From Micromonospora coerulea (GTDB lineage: Bacteria > Actinomycetota > Actinomycetes > Mycobacteriales > Micromonosporaceae): a stretch of DNA of 64,000 nucleotides. The stretch lies in assembly GCF_016598485.1 (NCBI RefSeq), contig NZ_JAEMUW010000012.1:124001-188000 (forward strand). Direction: 5' to 3'. The notes under the pieces were generated by a model. That model did not search any database. It saw only the letters and a list, made by a program, of their open reading frames with translations, and had not been told where the DNA came from. Both the position numbers and the translations under genes were made by a program. Each line of letters begins with the position of its first letter. The stretch's first letter is position 1. Positions 9,475 through 18,495 of the stretch are shown here, piece by piece.

Positions 9475-9735
9475 GGCGAACGTGTCGCGCGCTCGTGAGC
9501 CAGTCCGGCGGCGCGCCAATGACCACCGAGGTGGAGAGTTCTCCCGGCTTCCCTTGGACGGCTCTCATCGGGGCGAGCCAACCGACTTGTTCGCATAGTC
9601 GCTGGAGCGGTGTGCCGTCCAGGTCGCCACCGATTGTGCGGTAGTTGACCAGGTGCCAGCCGTCGTTGGTGGGGGTCCATGAGGCGGCGGCGATCTGCCG
9701 ACTCTTGAGGTCGTCGGAGTTGCACAGGCTGGGCG
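9475..9735 (-). pseudogene. Decayed hypothetical gene fragment
   Basis: A minus-strand frame running from about 9735 to 9475 has good coding character (SWTPTNDGWHLVNYRTIGG, then LQRLCEQVGWLAPM and STSVVIGAPPDWL) but lacks a proper start. Downstream it runs into the 3' end of the PIG-L gene. I do not recognise the family. It is best read as the remainder of a truncated gene. Confidence 0.4.
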
Positions 9736-9964
9736 CCCGGCATCGGAGCCGGGAGCGAGGTTCGGGTCGCTAATTGCCTCCGGTGACTCCTTCAGCGGGC
9801 ACGCCACGGACACGGCACGGGACAGCCGGGCGCTTGGGCTGCTGGCATGATTCGCGCCGTGGGCCTTCTTTCTGGCCGCTTCTTGGCTGCCACCGATGAG
9901 TCTGCCGCTGCAGTAATGGATGTTCTCGCTGGTCCGCGCGCTGCCTCAGGTTCGTGGTGCTGAC

Positions 9965-10381
9965 GTGACCGAGGTCCAACAGCGTCGTGCCGGCTGGTGG
10001 TTTGGGCGTACGTGCCTGGTGGCGGCGCTGGTCTTGTGGGTCAAGTTCGTACTGATGCTGATCATCGTCGGGCCGGAGGCGTATCTCAGCTCCACCCAAC
10101 CCGGGGGGACGTTCCTCGCCCTCGGGTTGGAGTTCTTCCTTTCCCTGGTGCCCACAGTGCTACTTCTGGCGTTATTGGCGGTGGTGGGTCGAGCGCTCGG
10201 AATCGGCGTCGCGTTCCGCGTGCTCGCCGTGGTGCTGCTTGCCGCGGTCGCGGCCCTGCCGGTCGTGTTCGTCGGCTGGTGGGTCTACGCGATGATCGAA
10301 CTCCTCGGGCAGCTCGTGGTGGCTGCCGTCGCGGTTCGGTACATGAATGCGCTGCGCCCGCCAAGCAGCTCCGTCGAGTAG
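9965..10381 (+). CDS. Small polytopic membrane protein, unknown
   Basis: A 138-aa protein from GTG 9965, or 153 aa from ATG 9920; neither has a clear ribosome-binding site. Four hydrophobic segments are visible, the second half nearly continuous (LALLAVVG through AALPVVFVGWWVYAM). No family is recognised. It lies upstream of the ABC exporter but 350 bases away and is probably separate. Confidence 0.6.
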   Translation: MTEVQQRRAGWWFGRTCLVAALVLWVKFVLMLIIVGPEAYLSSTQPGGTFLALGLEFFLSLVPTVLLLALLAVVGRALGIGVAFRVLAVVLLAAVAALPVVFVGWWVYAMIELLGQLVVAAVAVRYMNALRPPSSSVE

Positions 10382-10729
10382 GCGTCCATTGCCCGGGCGG
10401 TGGCCGGGCGGAAGATTCCCTTCCGACCGGCCACTGCCGGCGTTCACGTCCTCGACCCATCCCCCGCCGGGCGCGGCGGCCAGTCTCCTCCTGGACAGGG
10501 CCAGCTTGCTGACGCGGCGGTGAACTGGGATCACGCGCCCCTCGGTAAGCGGCGAACTGCCAGATCGGCTTGAAGTGGGCCCGCAACGTCAGAATGCGAA
10601 ACGCCCGATCATGATCGACGGCGATCCACTGCGGCGGCTACGCAGCGTCCTGACCTGGCAGGACGAGGGCGAAAACCGTGTCAGGAGCGTGTCAGGGGGG
10701 TGACAGGCCGGATCCCGATAGTTGGCCGC

Positions 10730-11671
10730 ATGACAACTTCAGCGATTGCGGTCTCAGGACTGCGAAAGGCCTACAAGGACAAGGTCGTGCTCGACGGCAT
10801 CGATCTTGATGTCCGCGCGGGAACGGTGTTCTCCCTACTCGGCCCGAACGGGGCGGGTAAGACGACGACGGTGAACGTGCTGACCACGTTGATGAAAGCC
10901 GACGGTGGGACGGTCCGCGTCGCTGGCCATGATGTCGCAACCGAGGCCAAGGCGGTGCGCGCGGCGATCGGAGTCACCGGTCAGTTCGCGGCGGTGGACG
11001 AGCTGCTCACGGGGCACGAGAACCTGCAGTTGATGGCGGATCTGAACCGGGCGGTCTCCGGCGACGGCAAGCGGATCGTCACGGAGCTGCTGGAACGCTT
11101 CGATCTGGTGGAGTCGGCGCAGAAGCCCGCGTCGACCTACTCCGGGGGTATGCGACGGAAGCTCGACCTGGCGATGACGCTCGTCGGCCACCCGAAGATC
11201 ATCTTTCTGGACGAGCCGACGACGGGACTGGACCCGCGCAGCCGCCGCACGATGTGGTCGATCATCCGTGCCCTGGTCGCCGACGGCGTGACCATTTTCC
11301 TCACCACCCAGTACCTCGATGAAGCCGATCAGCTCGCCGACCGCATCGCGGTACTCGATCAGGGCCGCCTGGTCGCCCAGGGCACTCCCGACGAGCTCAA
11401 ACGCCAGATCCCCGGGACCCACGTCCGGCTCCGGTTCACCACCGCCGCCGAACTCGACGCGGCCGCGCGGGTCCTCACCGACTCCACGCGGGACAACGAG
11501 GCACTGACCTTGCGGGTTCCCAGCGACGGCGGCACGAAATCGCTTCGGGCTCTGCTGGACCGGCTCGATGAGTACTCACTCAGTGCCGAGGAGTGCTCCG
11601 TGCACACACCCGACCTCGACGACGTCTTCCTCGCCCTGACGGGCCACACCACGGAGGTGAACGCGAAATGA
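10730..11671 (+). CDS. ABC transporter ATP-binding protein, DrrA-like
   Basis: A 313-aa ATPase. Walker A GPNGAGKTTT (about 40-49), Q-loop GQFAAVDELLTG, signature YSGGMRRKLDLAM, Walker B IIFLDEPTTGLDPRSR and the switch TTQYLDEADQLADR are all present. The C-terminal extension (LRFTTAAELDAA onward, ending DDVFLALTG) is that of the DrrA/daunorubicin-resistance subfamily, which powers export of hydrophobic antibiotics with a DrrB partner. The stop codon overlaps the start of the permease gene (ATGA, 11668-11671), so the two are translationally coupled. Confidence 0.93.
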   Translation: MTTSAIAVSGLRKAYKDKVVLDGIDLDVRAGTVFSLLGPNGAGKTTTVNVLTTLMKADGGTVRVAGHDVATEAKAVRAAIGVTGQFAAVDELLTGHENLQLMADLNRAVSGDGKRIVTELLERFDLVESAQKPASTYSGGMRRKLDLAMTLVGHPKIIFLDEPTTGLDPRSRRTMWSIIRALVADGVTIFLTTQYLDEADQLADRIAVLDQGRLVAQGTPDELKRQIPGTHVRLRFTTAAELDAAARVLTDSTRDNEALTLRVPSDGGTKSLRALLDRLDEYSLSAEECSVHTPDLDDVFLALTGHTTEVNAK

Positions 11672-12417
11672 GCGCCCAGTCCCACTCGTTGGTGATGTTG
11701 CGTCGCAACTTCAAGCACATTGCCAGGAACCCGACCTCGGTTTTCAACGCGGTCCTGATGCCGATCATCATCATGTTGATGTTCGTGTACATGTTCGGAG
11801 ACGCTTTCAACGTCGGTGTCGATTACATCGACTACGCGACGCCGGGACTGATCCTGCTGGCCGTCTGTTACGGGCTGGGGGCCACCGCGACGTCGGTGAA
11901 CTCCGACATGACGAAGGGCATCATCAACCGGTTCAAGGTGATGGACGTCTCCCGTGGTGCGGTGCTGACCGGTCACGTCATCGCCAGTGTGCTGACCAAC
12001 GTGGTCGCCATCGCGGCGCTCATCGGGGTGGCCTTCCTGCTGGGATTCAGCCCGTCGGCGAGTCTCCTCGCCTGGCTCGGCGTGGCCGGCATGATAGTGC
12101 TGCTCGGATTCGCGGCCGGCTGGCTCACGGTCGCCTTGGGACTGGCGGCAAAGTCTCCAGAGACGGCGGGTCTGGCCGCCGTGCCGCTGGTCATGCTGCC
12201 GTTCTTCAGCAGCGCGATCGTCCCGGCGGAGAAGATGGGGCCGGGCCTCAGGCAGTTCGCGGAGTACCAGCCCTTCACGCCGATCATCGAAACCATGCGC
12301 GGGTTGCTCAACGGCGTACCGGACACCAGCGACGCGGTCATCGCCGTCGCCTGGTGCGTCGGGATTGCTCTCGTCGGATACCTGTGGGCGCGTTCCACGT
12401 TCAAGAAGCGAGCGTGA
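11668..12417 (+). CDS. ABC transporter permease, DrrB-like (ABC-2 type)
   Basis: A 249-aa ABC-2 type permease with about six membrane helices and the family block FFSSAIVPAEKMGPGLRQFA followed by YQPFTPIIETMRGLL. With the preceding ATPase it forms a two-component efflux pump. Its final 17 bases overlap the 3' end of the convergent AfsR-like gene (12401-12417). No biosynthetic gene is adjacent, so the substrate cannot be inferred. Confidence 0.92.
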   Translation: MSAQSHSLVMLRRNFKHIARNPTSVFNAVLMPIIIMLMFVYMFGDAFNVGVDYIDYATPGLILLAVCYGLGATATSVNSDMTKGIINRFKVMDVSRGAVLTGHVIASVLTNVVAIAALIGVAFLLGFSPSASLLAWLGVAGMIVLLGFAAGWLTVALGLAAKSPETAGLAAVPLVMLPFFSSAIVPAEKMGPGLRQFAEYQPFTPIIETMRGLLNGVPDTSDAVIAVAWCVGIALVGYLWARSTFKKRA

Positions 12418-15400
12418 CCTCGACCAGCTGACTCCAGCTCGTCTCCGTGCCATCCCGAGCCGCCTCGGCGAACCCCGTGTCGCCGAGGCGGCTTCGTGCT
12501 GCCCGCTCGATCCGGGCCATGTCCGGGAGCGACCGATCCCGCAGTCCGCGCACGGCGTCGCTCGCCGCCAGCAGCCGCGCGGCCTGCTCGGGCTGGTCGC
12601 GGCGCAGTGCCAGGTCCGCTACCCCGACGAGAACCTGCGCGATCATGGGCGCGTGCCCCGCCTCGGCCGCCGCCCGGTAGGCCGCGGCATGGTATTCACC
12701 GGCCTTGTCCAGATCGTCGGCGAGGTAGCCCAGTAGGTCGTGCGTCACCGCGCGGAGCTTCTCCGCTTTGTCCCCCAGCATGGTCGTTGCGACATCGAGT
12801 TGCCGGTGAGCCTCCTCGGCGTCGCCGCGCCAGCGAGCGAGTTCCGCCTTCGACAGGGCCAGCTCCGCCAGCGCCTCCGGCCAGGTGACCCTCTCGGCAT
12901 ACCGTTCCGCCTCGACTACCGCGGCCTCGCTGGCGTCCTCATCACCGAGCAGCCAGTACAGCTGAGCCTGTCGCGACCGCATCCGGATGACGTCCTCGAT
13001 GGCACCGACCTCGGTCACAACCTCGACCGCCTGTTCGTAGTACTCGCACGCACCAGCGAACTCGCCCCGCGTGGCGATGCGGTCCGCCAGCTCGGTCAGG
13101 GCGAACGAAATCCCGAACCGTTCGCCGAGTGTCCGAAACTCGGTGACGGCCATTTCAAGGTGCGCGTCCGCGTCCCGCCCGGCGTGACCCAGCATGACCC
13201 GCGACTTGCCGAGGTGCAGCCGAGCAAGCGCGCATACCCAGGGGTCCTCGTCGTCCAGCAATGATTCCCACGCGGGCAGGAACGCGTCCGGTGCCTGCAA
13301 CATGCGTTCCAGCGGGACGACCAAGGCCAGCACGGGGTTGCGGGACTGGCTGCGCTGGGCGAACCGGTACGCCTTGTGGATCCACTCCGCCACCTGGTCT
13401 TCGTCGGCCGCCCGCCCGGAGCTGGCGAACGTCACAGCGAGCCCGTAGACGATGGCCCGGGTCTCGTCGCCCACCTCGCCGGGAATGTTGGTGGCCGCGG
13501 TGATCAGCTCCATGCCTTCGGCCCTGTGCCCGCTGAGCCACCAGTACCAGCCGGTACCCGCCGCGAGCCGCATCGCCGCCTGCGCCTCGCCGGCCGCGAG
13601 CGCACCACGCATCGCGGAACTGATGTTGTCGTGCTCGGTGTCGAGCGTGGCGAGCCAGGTCAACTGCTCAGCGCGGCGAAGGTGCGGGTCCGCGGTCTCG
13701 GCGAGTTCGGTGAAGTAGGCCAGATGCGCGTGGCGCGCCAGGTCCGACTCCCCCACCTCGGCGAGACGCTGCGCGGCGTACTCCTTGATCGTGCCAAGCA
13801 TCCGGTAGCGCGGTGCGCTGTCACCCGCGGCGACCAGCAGCGACTTCTCAGTCAGCGCCGTGAGCAACTCGAGCACCTCTTCCGACTCGACCGCGTCGCC
13901 GACGCAGACCCGCTCGGCCGCTTCCAGGCTCGCCCCGCCCGAGAACACCGAGAGCCTGCACAGGACCACCCGTTCGGCGTCGGTCAGCAGCTCCCAGCTC
14001 CAATCGACCATCGCACGCAACGTTCGGTGCCGTGGCAAGGCGGTACGGCTGCCGCCGGTCAGCAGCCGGAACCGGTCGTCGAGCCGGTTCGCGAGCTGAT
14101 CGATCGACATGGTGCGCAACCTGGCCGCGGCCAGTTCGATCGCCAGCGGCATCCCGTCCAGCGCCCGGCAGACGCGCGCCATGGTCGCCAACGTGTGGGC
14201 GTCGACCACGAGATCCTTGCGCACCGCGCTCGCCCGGTCCAGAAGCAACCGGACGGCCGGCGCGGACTCGATCTCGCCGGGGGTGGCGTTCCCGTCCGGC
14301 AGGGCCAGCGGCGCGACAGGCCACAGCGCCTCACCGGTGATGCCGAGTGGTTCCCTGCTGGTCGCCAGGATCCGCAGCCGCCGGCATTCCCCGAGCATGC
14401 GATGGGCGAGCTCGGCGGCCGACTCGATCACGTGCTCGCAGTTGTCCAGGATCAGCAGCATCTCCCGCTCGCGGATCGCGGCGATGAGCCGGTCCCTCGG
14501 CTCCAGGTTCGACGGCTCACCGAGCAGCGCGTCGCGGAGGCCGAGCGCGGCGAGCGTGGCCTGCGCCACGTCGGCGCCGATGGCCGCGAACTCCACCATC
14601 CAGGCCCCGTCGGGCAGGTCGCCGACCAGACTGCGCCCGGTTTCCGTGGCCAGCCTCGTCTTCCCCGATCCACCCGGCCCGATCAGGGTGGTGAGCCGGC
14701 GCTCGGCGACGAGTTCGGCGACCGCGGCCACATCGGCGTCCTTGCCGATGTAGCTGGTCAGCTCGGCCCGCAGGTTGGTGTTCCGGTTCTCCTCCCGCCG
14801 GCCCGACTCGCCGCGCAGCAGCGCGACGTGCAATGCGGACAGCTCCGGTGAGGGGTCGACGCCCAGCGCGTCGGCCAAGGCCTCTCTCGTACGCTGGTAC
14901 ACCAGCAGGGCCTCGGTGTCGCGACCGGCCGCCACGAGGGCCCGCATGAGCGCGCCGACAAGCCGTTCTCGCACCGGGTGCGCGGCCACGAGGTCGGTCA
15001 GCTCCGTGACCAGCTGCGCACCATGGCCGAGCCTGATCTCCGCGTCGAACCGCTCCTCCATGGCCGTAAGGTGCAGCCTCTCGAGCCGGGTGACCGCGGC
15101 GTCGAAAGCCGCACTGTCGGGCAGACCGACGTCCTGCATGGCCGCGCCGCGCCACAACGCGAGGGCCTCCCGCAGGCGCCGGACCCGCTGCGGGCCCTCG
15201 TCGTCGCGCGCCCGGCCCACGAGGCGTTCGAAGCGCACCGCGTCGACGGCGTCGGGTTCCACCGTCAACCGGTAGCCGTCCGTCTGCCCCTCGATCAACC
15301 CTTCCGGCAGCGCCTTCCGGAGCCGGGAAACCAAGCGGTGCAGGGCATTCGTCGCGTCGGCGGGCGGATGTTCACCCCAGATCCAGTCGAGGAGCGTCGC

Positions 15401-15529
15401 CTTCGAGACCACACGACCCGGTTCGAGCGCAAGGGCAATCAACAGCCCGCGCAGCCGCGCGCCCGGCACGTCGGCGACGGTGCCGTCGTCCGTGCGAACC
15501 TCGAACGGTCCGAGCATCCCGATCTGCAC
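12401..15529 (-). CDS. AfsR/SARP-type transcriptional regulator with NB-ARC and TPR domains
   Basis: A 1,042-aa regulator. GTG 15529 is chosen because the SARP DNA-binding domain begins at once (IGMLGPFEVRTDDG). Domains in order: an OmpR-like winged helix (1-95), bacterial transcriptional activation domain (about 100-245), an NB-ARC ATPase with Walker A IGPGGSGKTRLATE (about 285) and kinase-2 LLILDNCEHV, then winged-helix and TPR repeats to the C-terminus. Family members switch on secondary-metabolite or export genes in response to ATP or a ligand. It ends inside the 3' end of the convergent ABC permease gene, so the exporter is an obvious candidate target, although no binding site was identified. 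Confidence 0.92.
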   Translation of the reverse strand: MQIGMLGPFEVRTDDGTVADVPGARLRGLLIALALEPGRVVSKATLLDWIWGEHPPADATNALHRLVSRLRKALPEGLIEGQTDGYRLTVEPDAVDAVRFERLVGRARDDEGPQRVRRLREALALWRGAAMQDVGLPDSAAFDAAVTRLERLHLTAMEERFDAEIRLGHGAQLVTELTDLVAAHPVRERLVGALMRALVAAGRDTEALLVYQRTREALADALGVDPSPELSALHVALLRGESGRREENRNTNLRAELTSYIGKDADVAAVAELVAERRLTTLIGPGGSGKTRLATETGRSLVGDLPDGAWMVEFAAIGADVAQATLAALGLRDALLGEPSNLEPRDRLIAAIREREMLLILDNCEHVIESAAELAHRMLGECRRLRILATSREPLGITGEALWPVAPLALPDGNATPGEIESAPAVRLLLDRASAVRKDLVVDAHTLATMARVCRALDGMPLAIELAAARLRTMSIDQLANRLDDRFRLLTGGSRTALPRHRTLRAMVDWSWELLTDAERVVLCRLSVFSGGASLEAAERVCVGDAVESEEVLELLTALTEKSLLVAAGDSAPRYRMLGTIKEYAAQRLAEVGESDLARHAHLAYFTELAETADPHLRRAEQLTWLATLDTEHDNISSAMRGALAAGEAQAAMRLAAGTGWYWWLSGHRAEGMELITAATNIPGEVGDETRAIVYGLAVTFASSGRAADEDQVAEWIHKAYRFAQRSQSRNPVLALVVPLERMLQAPDAFLPAWESLLDDEDPWVCALARLHLGKSRVMLGHAGRDADAHLEMAVTEFRTLGERFGISFALTELADRIATRGEFAGACEYYEQAVEVVTEVGAIEDVIRMRSRQAQLYWLLGDEDASEAAVVEAERYAERVTWPEALAELALSKAELARWRGDAEEAHRQLDVATTMLGDKAEKLRAVTHDLLGYLADDLDKAGEYHAAAYRAAAEAGHAPMIAQVLVGVADLALRRDQPEQAARLLAASDAVRGLRDRSLPDMARIERAARSRLGDTGFAEAARDGTETSWSQLVEVTLAS

Positions 15530-15672
15530 CCAACAGATCCTGCCATGCACGAAGATCAGGCCTCCAATCACCGACGCGGCGTCAAGACCCGGCCACGGCT
15601 TGGCCCGGGCCGCAGCCACGCAGCCGGTGCGGACCGAACCCGGGACTTGGTCATCGACCGGCTGCGCCGAGA

Positions 15673-16060
15673 GAGATCGACGCCCAGCAGGCATTACGCG
15701 AGTTGGAGGTGGTGCCCGGGGCGGTGGAGTTCGACCGGGTCGTGCCGCCCAGCGGGAACCTGGAAGTCGCCGGGAAACAGCTCTGGCTTGGCCCCGCCCG
15801 CTCCGGAGTCACGGTTACGTTCTGGGCCGACACCGACCTCATCCACCTCCAGGTCGCCGGCACCCGGATCAAGACGATCCGGTCCCACCTGTCGGTGGCG
15901 GACCTGGCCGTGCTGCTTCGTCAGGGTGGCCGATCCGCCGGCCCGTCTCCGCTGCCACTGGACACGGCCGGACGTCCCGGCGTCGTCGAGGTCGACTGCA
16001 CCGTCAACCGGGACGGGAAGACCATCGTGACGGCGCCGAGGTCACGTGGCGTAGAGCGAC
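15673..16060 (+). pseudogene. IS481-type transposase C-terminal remnant
   Basis: The frame from about 15673 encodes only the C-terminal beta domain of an IS481/Mu-type transposase: VVPPSGNLEVAGKQLWLGP, VTVTFWADTDLIH, RIKTIRSHLSVADLA and VEVDCTVNRDGKT. The DDE catalytic core is absent upstream, where the AfsR-like gene starts on the other strand. It ends in unrelated sequence near 16060. Confidence 0.7.
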
Positions 16061-16066
16061 CAAGGA

Positions 16067-16618
16067 CTACGCGACCGGTAGCCCGAGGTCGACCAGGATG
16101 TTGATGAGCCGACGGTCCGGTGCCTCACCATCGGACCTCGGCTCGTGGGCGTGATCAGGGAATCGAAGCGTCTCGGGTTGCCCTGAATAGCTCCACGCCT
16201 GCTTGACGGACGGGACCCGCTTACGGCTGTGGCGTGCGGCTTCCTCGCATGCGGCGATCTCGGCGTCTCGCTGGTTCGCCAGCCAAACAGGCAGCGCCGG
16301 TCCAGCTACCAGGAGGTCCCGCAGAGCGGTCCGCGGGTCGTTCAGCCGTCGATGGACGATGCAGCCGCGAAGCCAGAGCATTGCCGCCCGGTCCTGCGCA
16401 CCGGGGAGCCAGAGGCCGACAGCCAGATCAATGGAGTGGACGGCGTCTCTTGCCTTCTCGCTTGTGAGGGTGGAGGCCACGTAGACGAGCCAGGGCTCGA
16501 TGTGGGTGCCGCCTCCGGATCCGATCCAGCCCTTCGCCCATCTGTAGGCGCCACGCCAGTCACCGGTTTGAAGACAGGTCAGGGCTTGTTCACAGAATTC
16601 TGATGCCGACGGTGGCAT
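16067..16618 (-). CDS. Hypothetical protein with TPR-like helices
   Basis: A 183-aa protein from ATG 16618 (an upstream ATG at 16687 would add 23 poor residues). It is helix-rich with repeated Ala/Leu/Trp positions (FCEQALTCLQTGDWRGAYRW, RAAMLWLRGCIVHRRL), consistent with a small TPR-like scaffold, but no exact signature is seen. It lies 109 bases downstream of the SUFU-domain gene in the same direction, which suggests co-transcription. Confidence 0.6.
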   Translation of the reverse strand: MPPSASEFCEQALTCLQTGDWRGAYRWAKGWIGSGGGTHIEPWLVYVASTLTSEKARDAVHSIDLAVGLWLPGAQDRAAMLWLRGCIVHRRLNDPRTALRDLLVAGPALPVWLANQRDAEIAACEEAARHSRKRVPSVKQAWSYSGQPETLRFPDHAHEPRSDGEAPDRRLINILVDLGLPVA

Positions 16619-16726
16619 GGCTGTCGGCGGCTGGGGCTGAGACACCTGGCCAGTATGCGTGCCGGAGGAACAGGCTCCTTGCCCCACGGCGGCTGGCCCG
16701 CCGCCAGACTCAACGGACGCGGGGGA

Positions 16727-17293
16727 TCAAACGGCGGGGTGCCGCGTTACGTCGTACAGGTCCCGGTCGAGGTTCCAGAAGGATTGGAGGCCGTGGTCAC
16801 GGATGTATTGCCCCTCGGCCTCGTGGATCGGGTACATGCCGACCAGATGGACGATGTCGTGCCCCTCGTGTCCGGGTCCGCCGACATCGATGCGGCAGTC
16901 TGCGGCCTCAATGACGCTTGGCGGACCGACAACGAACACCGTCATATCCGACTCGGTGGAAATCCGCTCGCCGAAGTCGATGATGTTGCCGTAGCTGAAG
17001 GGACATGATCCGCGGAGGCTCTCTCCGAGGTGACCGACCGCCCAAGCCCACCGGTCATCCTCCGAGCGGACACTGATGCACAGCTCCGGGCTTCCGAGCT
17101 TCCAGTCCGGGTGTTCTGCCAGCGAGACGCCGTAGGTAAGGGCCGTCGCCAGGTCGTCGGGTAGCTGCTGGTAAGCGATAAGGGTGACACCCTTCAGGCC
17201 TTCCTTGGTGGAGGCAACCGGTAGGAACCTGGGTTCGATACCCCCGCTGAGACGGTCAAGATGGGCGAGGTAGTTCTCTACGCGACTGGCCAC
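16727..17293 (-). CDS. SUFU-domain protein
   Basis: A 188-aa protein from GTG 17293; ATG 17353 is an alternative adding a Gly-rich leader. The sequence follows the suppressor-of-fused domain: VENYLAHLDRLSGG, TLIAYQQLPDDLATALTYG, LCISVRSEDDRWAWAVGHL, IHEAEGQYIRDHGLQSFWN. Bacterial SUFU proteins are mostly found in polymorphic-toxin immunity contexts. No toxin gene is visible nearby, so an orphan immunity gene is an inference. It precedes the TPR-like gene. Confidence 0.72.
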   Translation of the reverse strand: MASRVENYLAHLDRLSGGIEPRFLPVASTKEGLKGVTLIAYQQLPDDLATALTYGVSLAEHPDWKLGSPELCISVRSEDDRWAWAVGHLGESLRGSCPFSYGNIIDFGERISTESDMTVFVVGPPSVIEAADCRIDVGGPGHEGHDIVHLVGMYPIHEAEGQYIRDHGLQSFWNLDRDLYDVTRHPAV

Positions 17294-17473
17294 GCGCCGA
17301 TCATGCCCCAAGCCGCCACCGCCTGAACCGCCAGCAGTCACACCGCTGGGCAACGTATGTGGGCCTGCTCACACGGCGTCTCAGGCTGCCATCGTTGATG
17401 GCTGGTTCACGACGCTTCACAGTGTCTTGTGCCCCGTGTGTGCCCCACACTGCCGCGAGCGGGCAAGGCTGGT

Positions 17474-17854
17474 TCAAGATTGCCCGACACCGCCGAGCGA
17501 TCCACTGGGCGTACGGAGCGGCGGTGCGCCAGCAGACCGGCGACGAGGCCGACGAGGGCCGGATGTCGGCCGGCCCTCTGCCCGCTCTTCATCGGCTCCT
17601 CGACGGCGCTCTCGACACGACTCGGGAGACGACGAACTCCCGGGCCTGCGGTCCCACGCGGACAACAGCACGCCGAACCCGCTGATCACAAAGAACAGGT
17701 CAACGTTGAGATGACCGTACCGGGAGACCTCGCCGAGCGCCGGGAACGAGACCGGTGAATGCCCCTGCGTCCAGCCGGAGAAGGTGTAGTGGAAGACCAC
17801 CACCGCCAGGGCTGCGATGATCCGCAACAGGTCGATCTCGTACAGCCGCCTCAC
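17474..17854 (-). pseudogene. Truncated acyltransferase-3 membrane protein, last gene of the van-like operon
   Basis: GTG 17854 overlaps the vanX-like stop (GTGA), so the gene was translationally coupled to it. The first 70 residues are a clear acyltransferase family 3 start: LYEIDLLRIIAALAVVVFHY (first helix with the catalytic-type His) and HLNVDLFFVISGFGVLLSAW (second helix). After about residue 72 the sequence turns into low-complexity Arg/Ser/Pro and stops at 17474, so at least 250 residues are missing. Acyltransferase-3 domains form the membrane half of VanT serine racemases; whether this gene had that role is an inference. Confidence 0.7.
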
Positions 17855-18495
17855 GGCAGATCCACCGGCCCGTACCGGGTCCGGGCGGCCCCGGTGCTCA
17901 GCGCCCAGTAGCGGTCGCCGAACGACCAGTGCCACCATTCGGTCGGGTAGTTGACCATGCCGGCAGACGACAGCGCCTGGCCCAGGATGCCGCGATTGGT
18001 GCGGGCCCGCGGGGAGATGTGGGGTGATCCCGTGAAGCAGGCGTTGGCGCTGTCCACCGGGCTGGCGTTGACGATCGTGCCCAGGTCCAGTTCGATCCCG
18101 TCGGCCGTACAGAGCGTGAGGTCGATCGTTCCGCCGGTACTGTGCGGAGCCACCTCGGGCGGCGAGATGTACTTGCTGGCCTCCACGTGCCGGCGCGCCG
18201 AGTCCCACTCCGGGTACCTGCGGCGCAGTTCGTCCTGGTAGCTCTCGAAGTAGGTCGTCTGCAGGCTGAGCGGCCGGTACCCCTCGATGACCAGCAGCCG
18301 CAGCCCTCCGGGCAGGGTCCGCTGGGCGGCGAGCAGACGCTGCACGGTCGCCTCGCGCAGGTGCGCGTACGCGCCGGCCTCGTCGGCCAGCCGGTCGTCC
18401 ACCCGAAGGTCCGCTACCTGGCGTACGTCGACCAGGGCCTCCCCGTTGTCGCCGAGCGGGATGGCCGAGATTCGCCGATCAGACAGCAGGATCAT
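17851..18495 (-). CDS. vanX: D-Ala-D-Ala dipeptidase, VanX-like
   Basis: A 214-aa zinc dipeptidase. ATG 18495 overlaps the stop of the MurG-like gene (ATGA). All residues expected for VanX are present with the same spacing: Arg74 in EGYRP, His118 and Asp125 in APHSTGGTID, Glu186 and His189 in TEWWHW. VanX hydrolyses free D-Ala-D-Ala in the cytoplasm so that only altered precursors enter the wall. The length (VanX is 202) and lack of a signal peptide fit VanX rather than VanY. The overlap chain with ddl and murG homologues argues for stoichiometric co-expression. Confidence 0.9.
   Translation of the reverse strand: MILLSDRRISAIPLGDNGEALVDVRQVADLRVDDRLADEAGAYAHLREATVQRLLAAQRTLPGGLRLLVIEGYRPLSLQTTYFESYQDELRRRYPEWDSARRHVEASKYISPPEVAPHSTGGTIDLTLCTADGIELDLGTIVNASPVDSANACFTGSPHISPRARTNRGILGQALSSAGMVNYPTEWWHWSFGDRYWALSTGAARTRYGPVDLP

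Noticed and set aside
13376-14851. Long plus-strand open frame of about 490 codons
   Set aside because: It is antisense to the AfsR/SARP gene and exists only because high G+C removes stop codons; the minus strand has clear domains.
17355-17473. Possible attachment-site-like repeat GTGCCCC in this spacer
   Set aside because: The repeats are short and imperfect, with no integrase or duplicated partner in the window.
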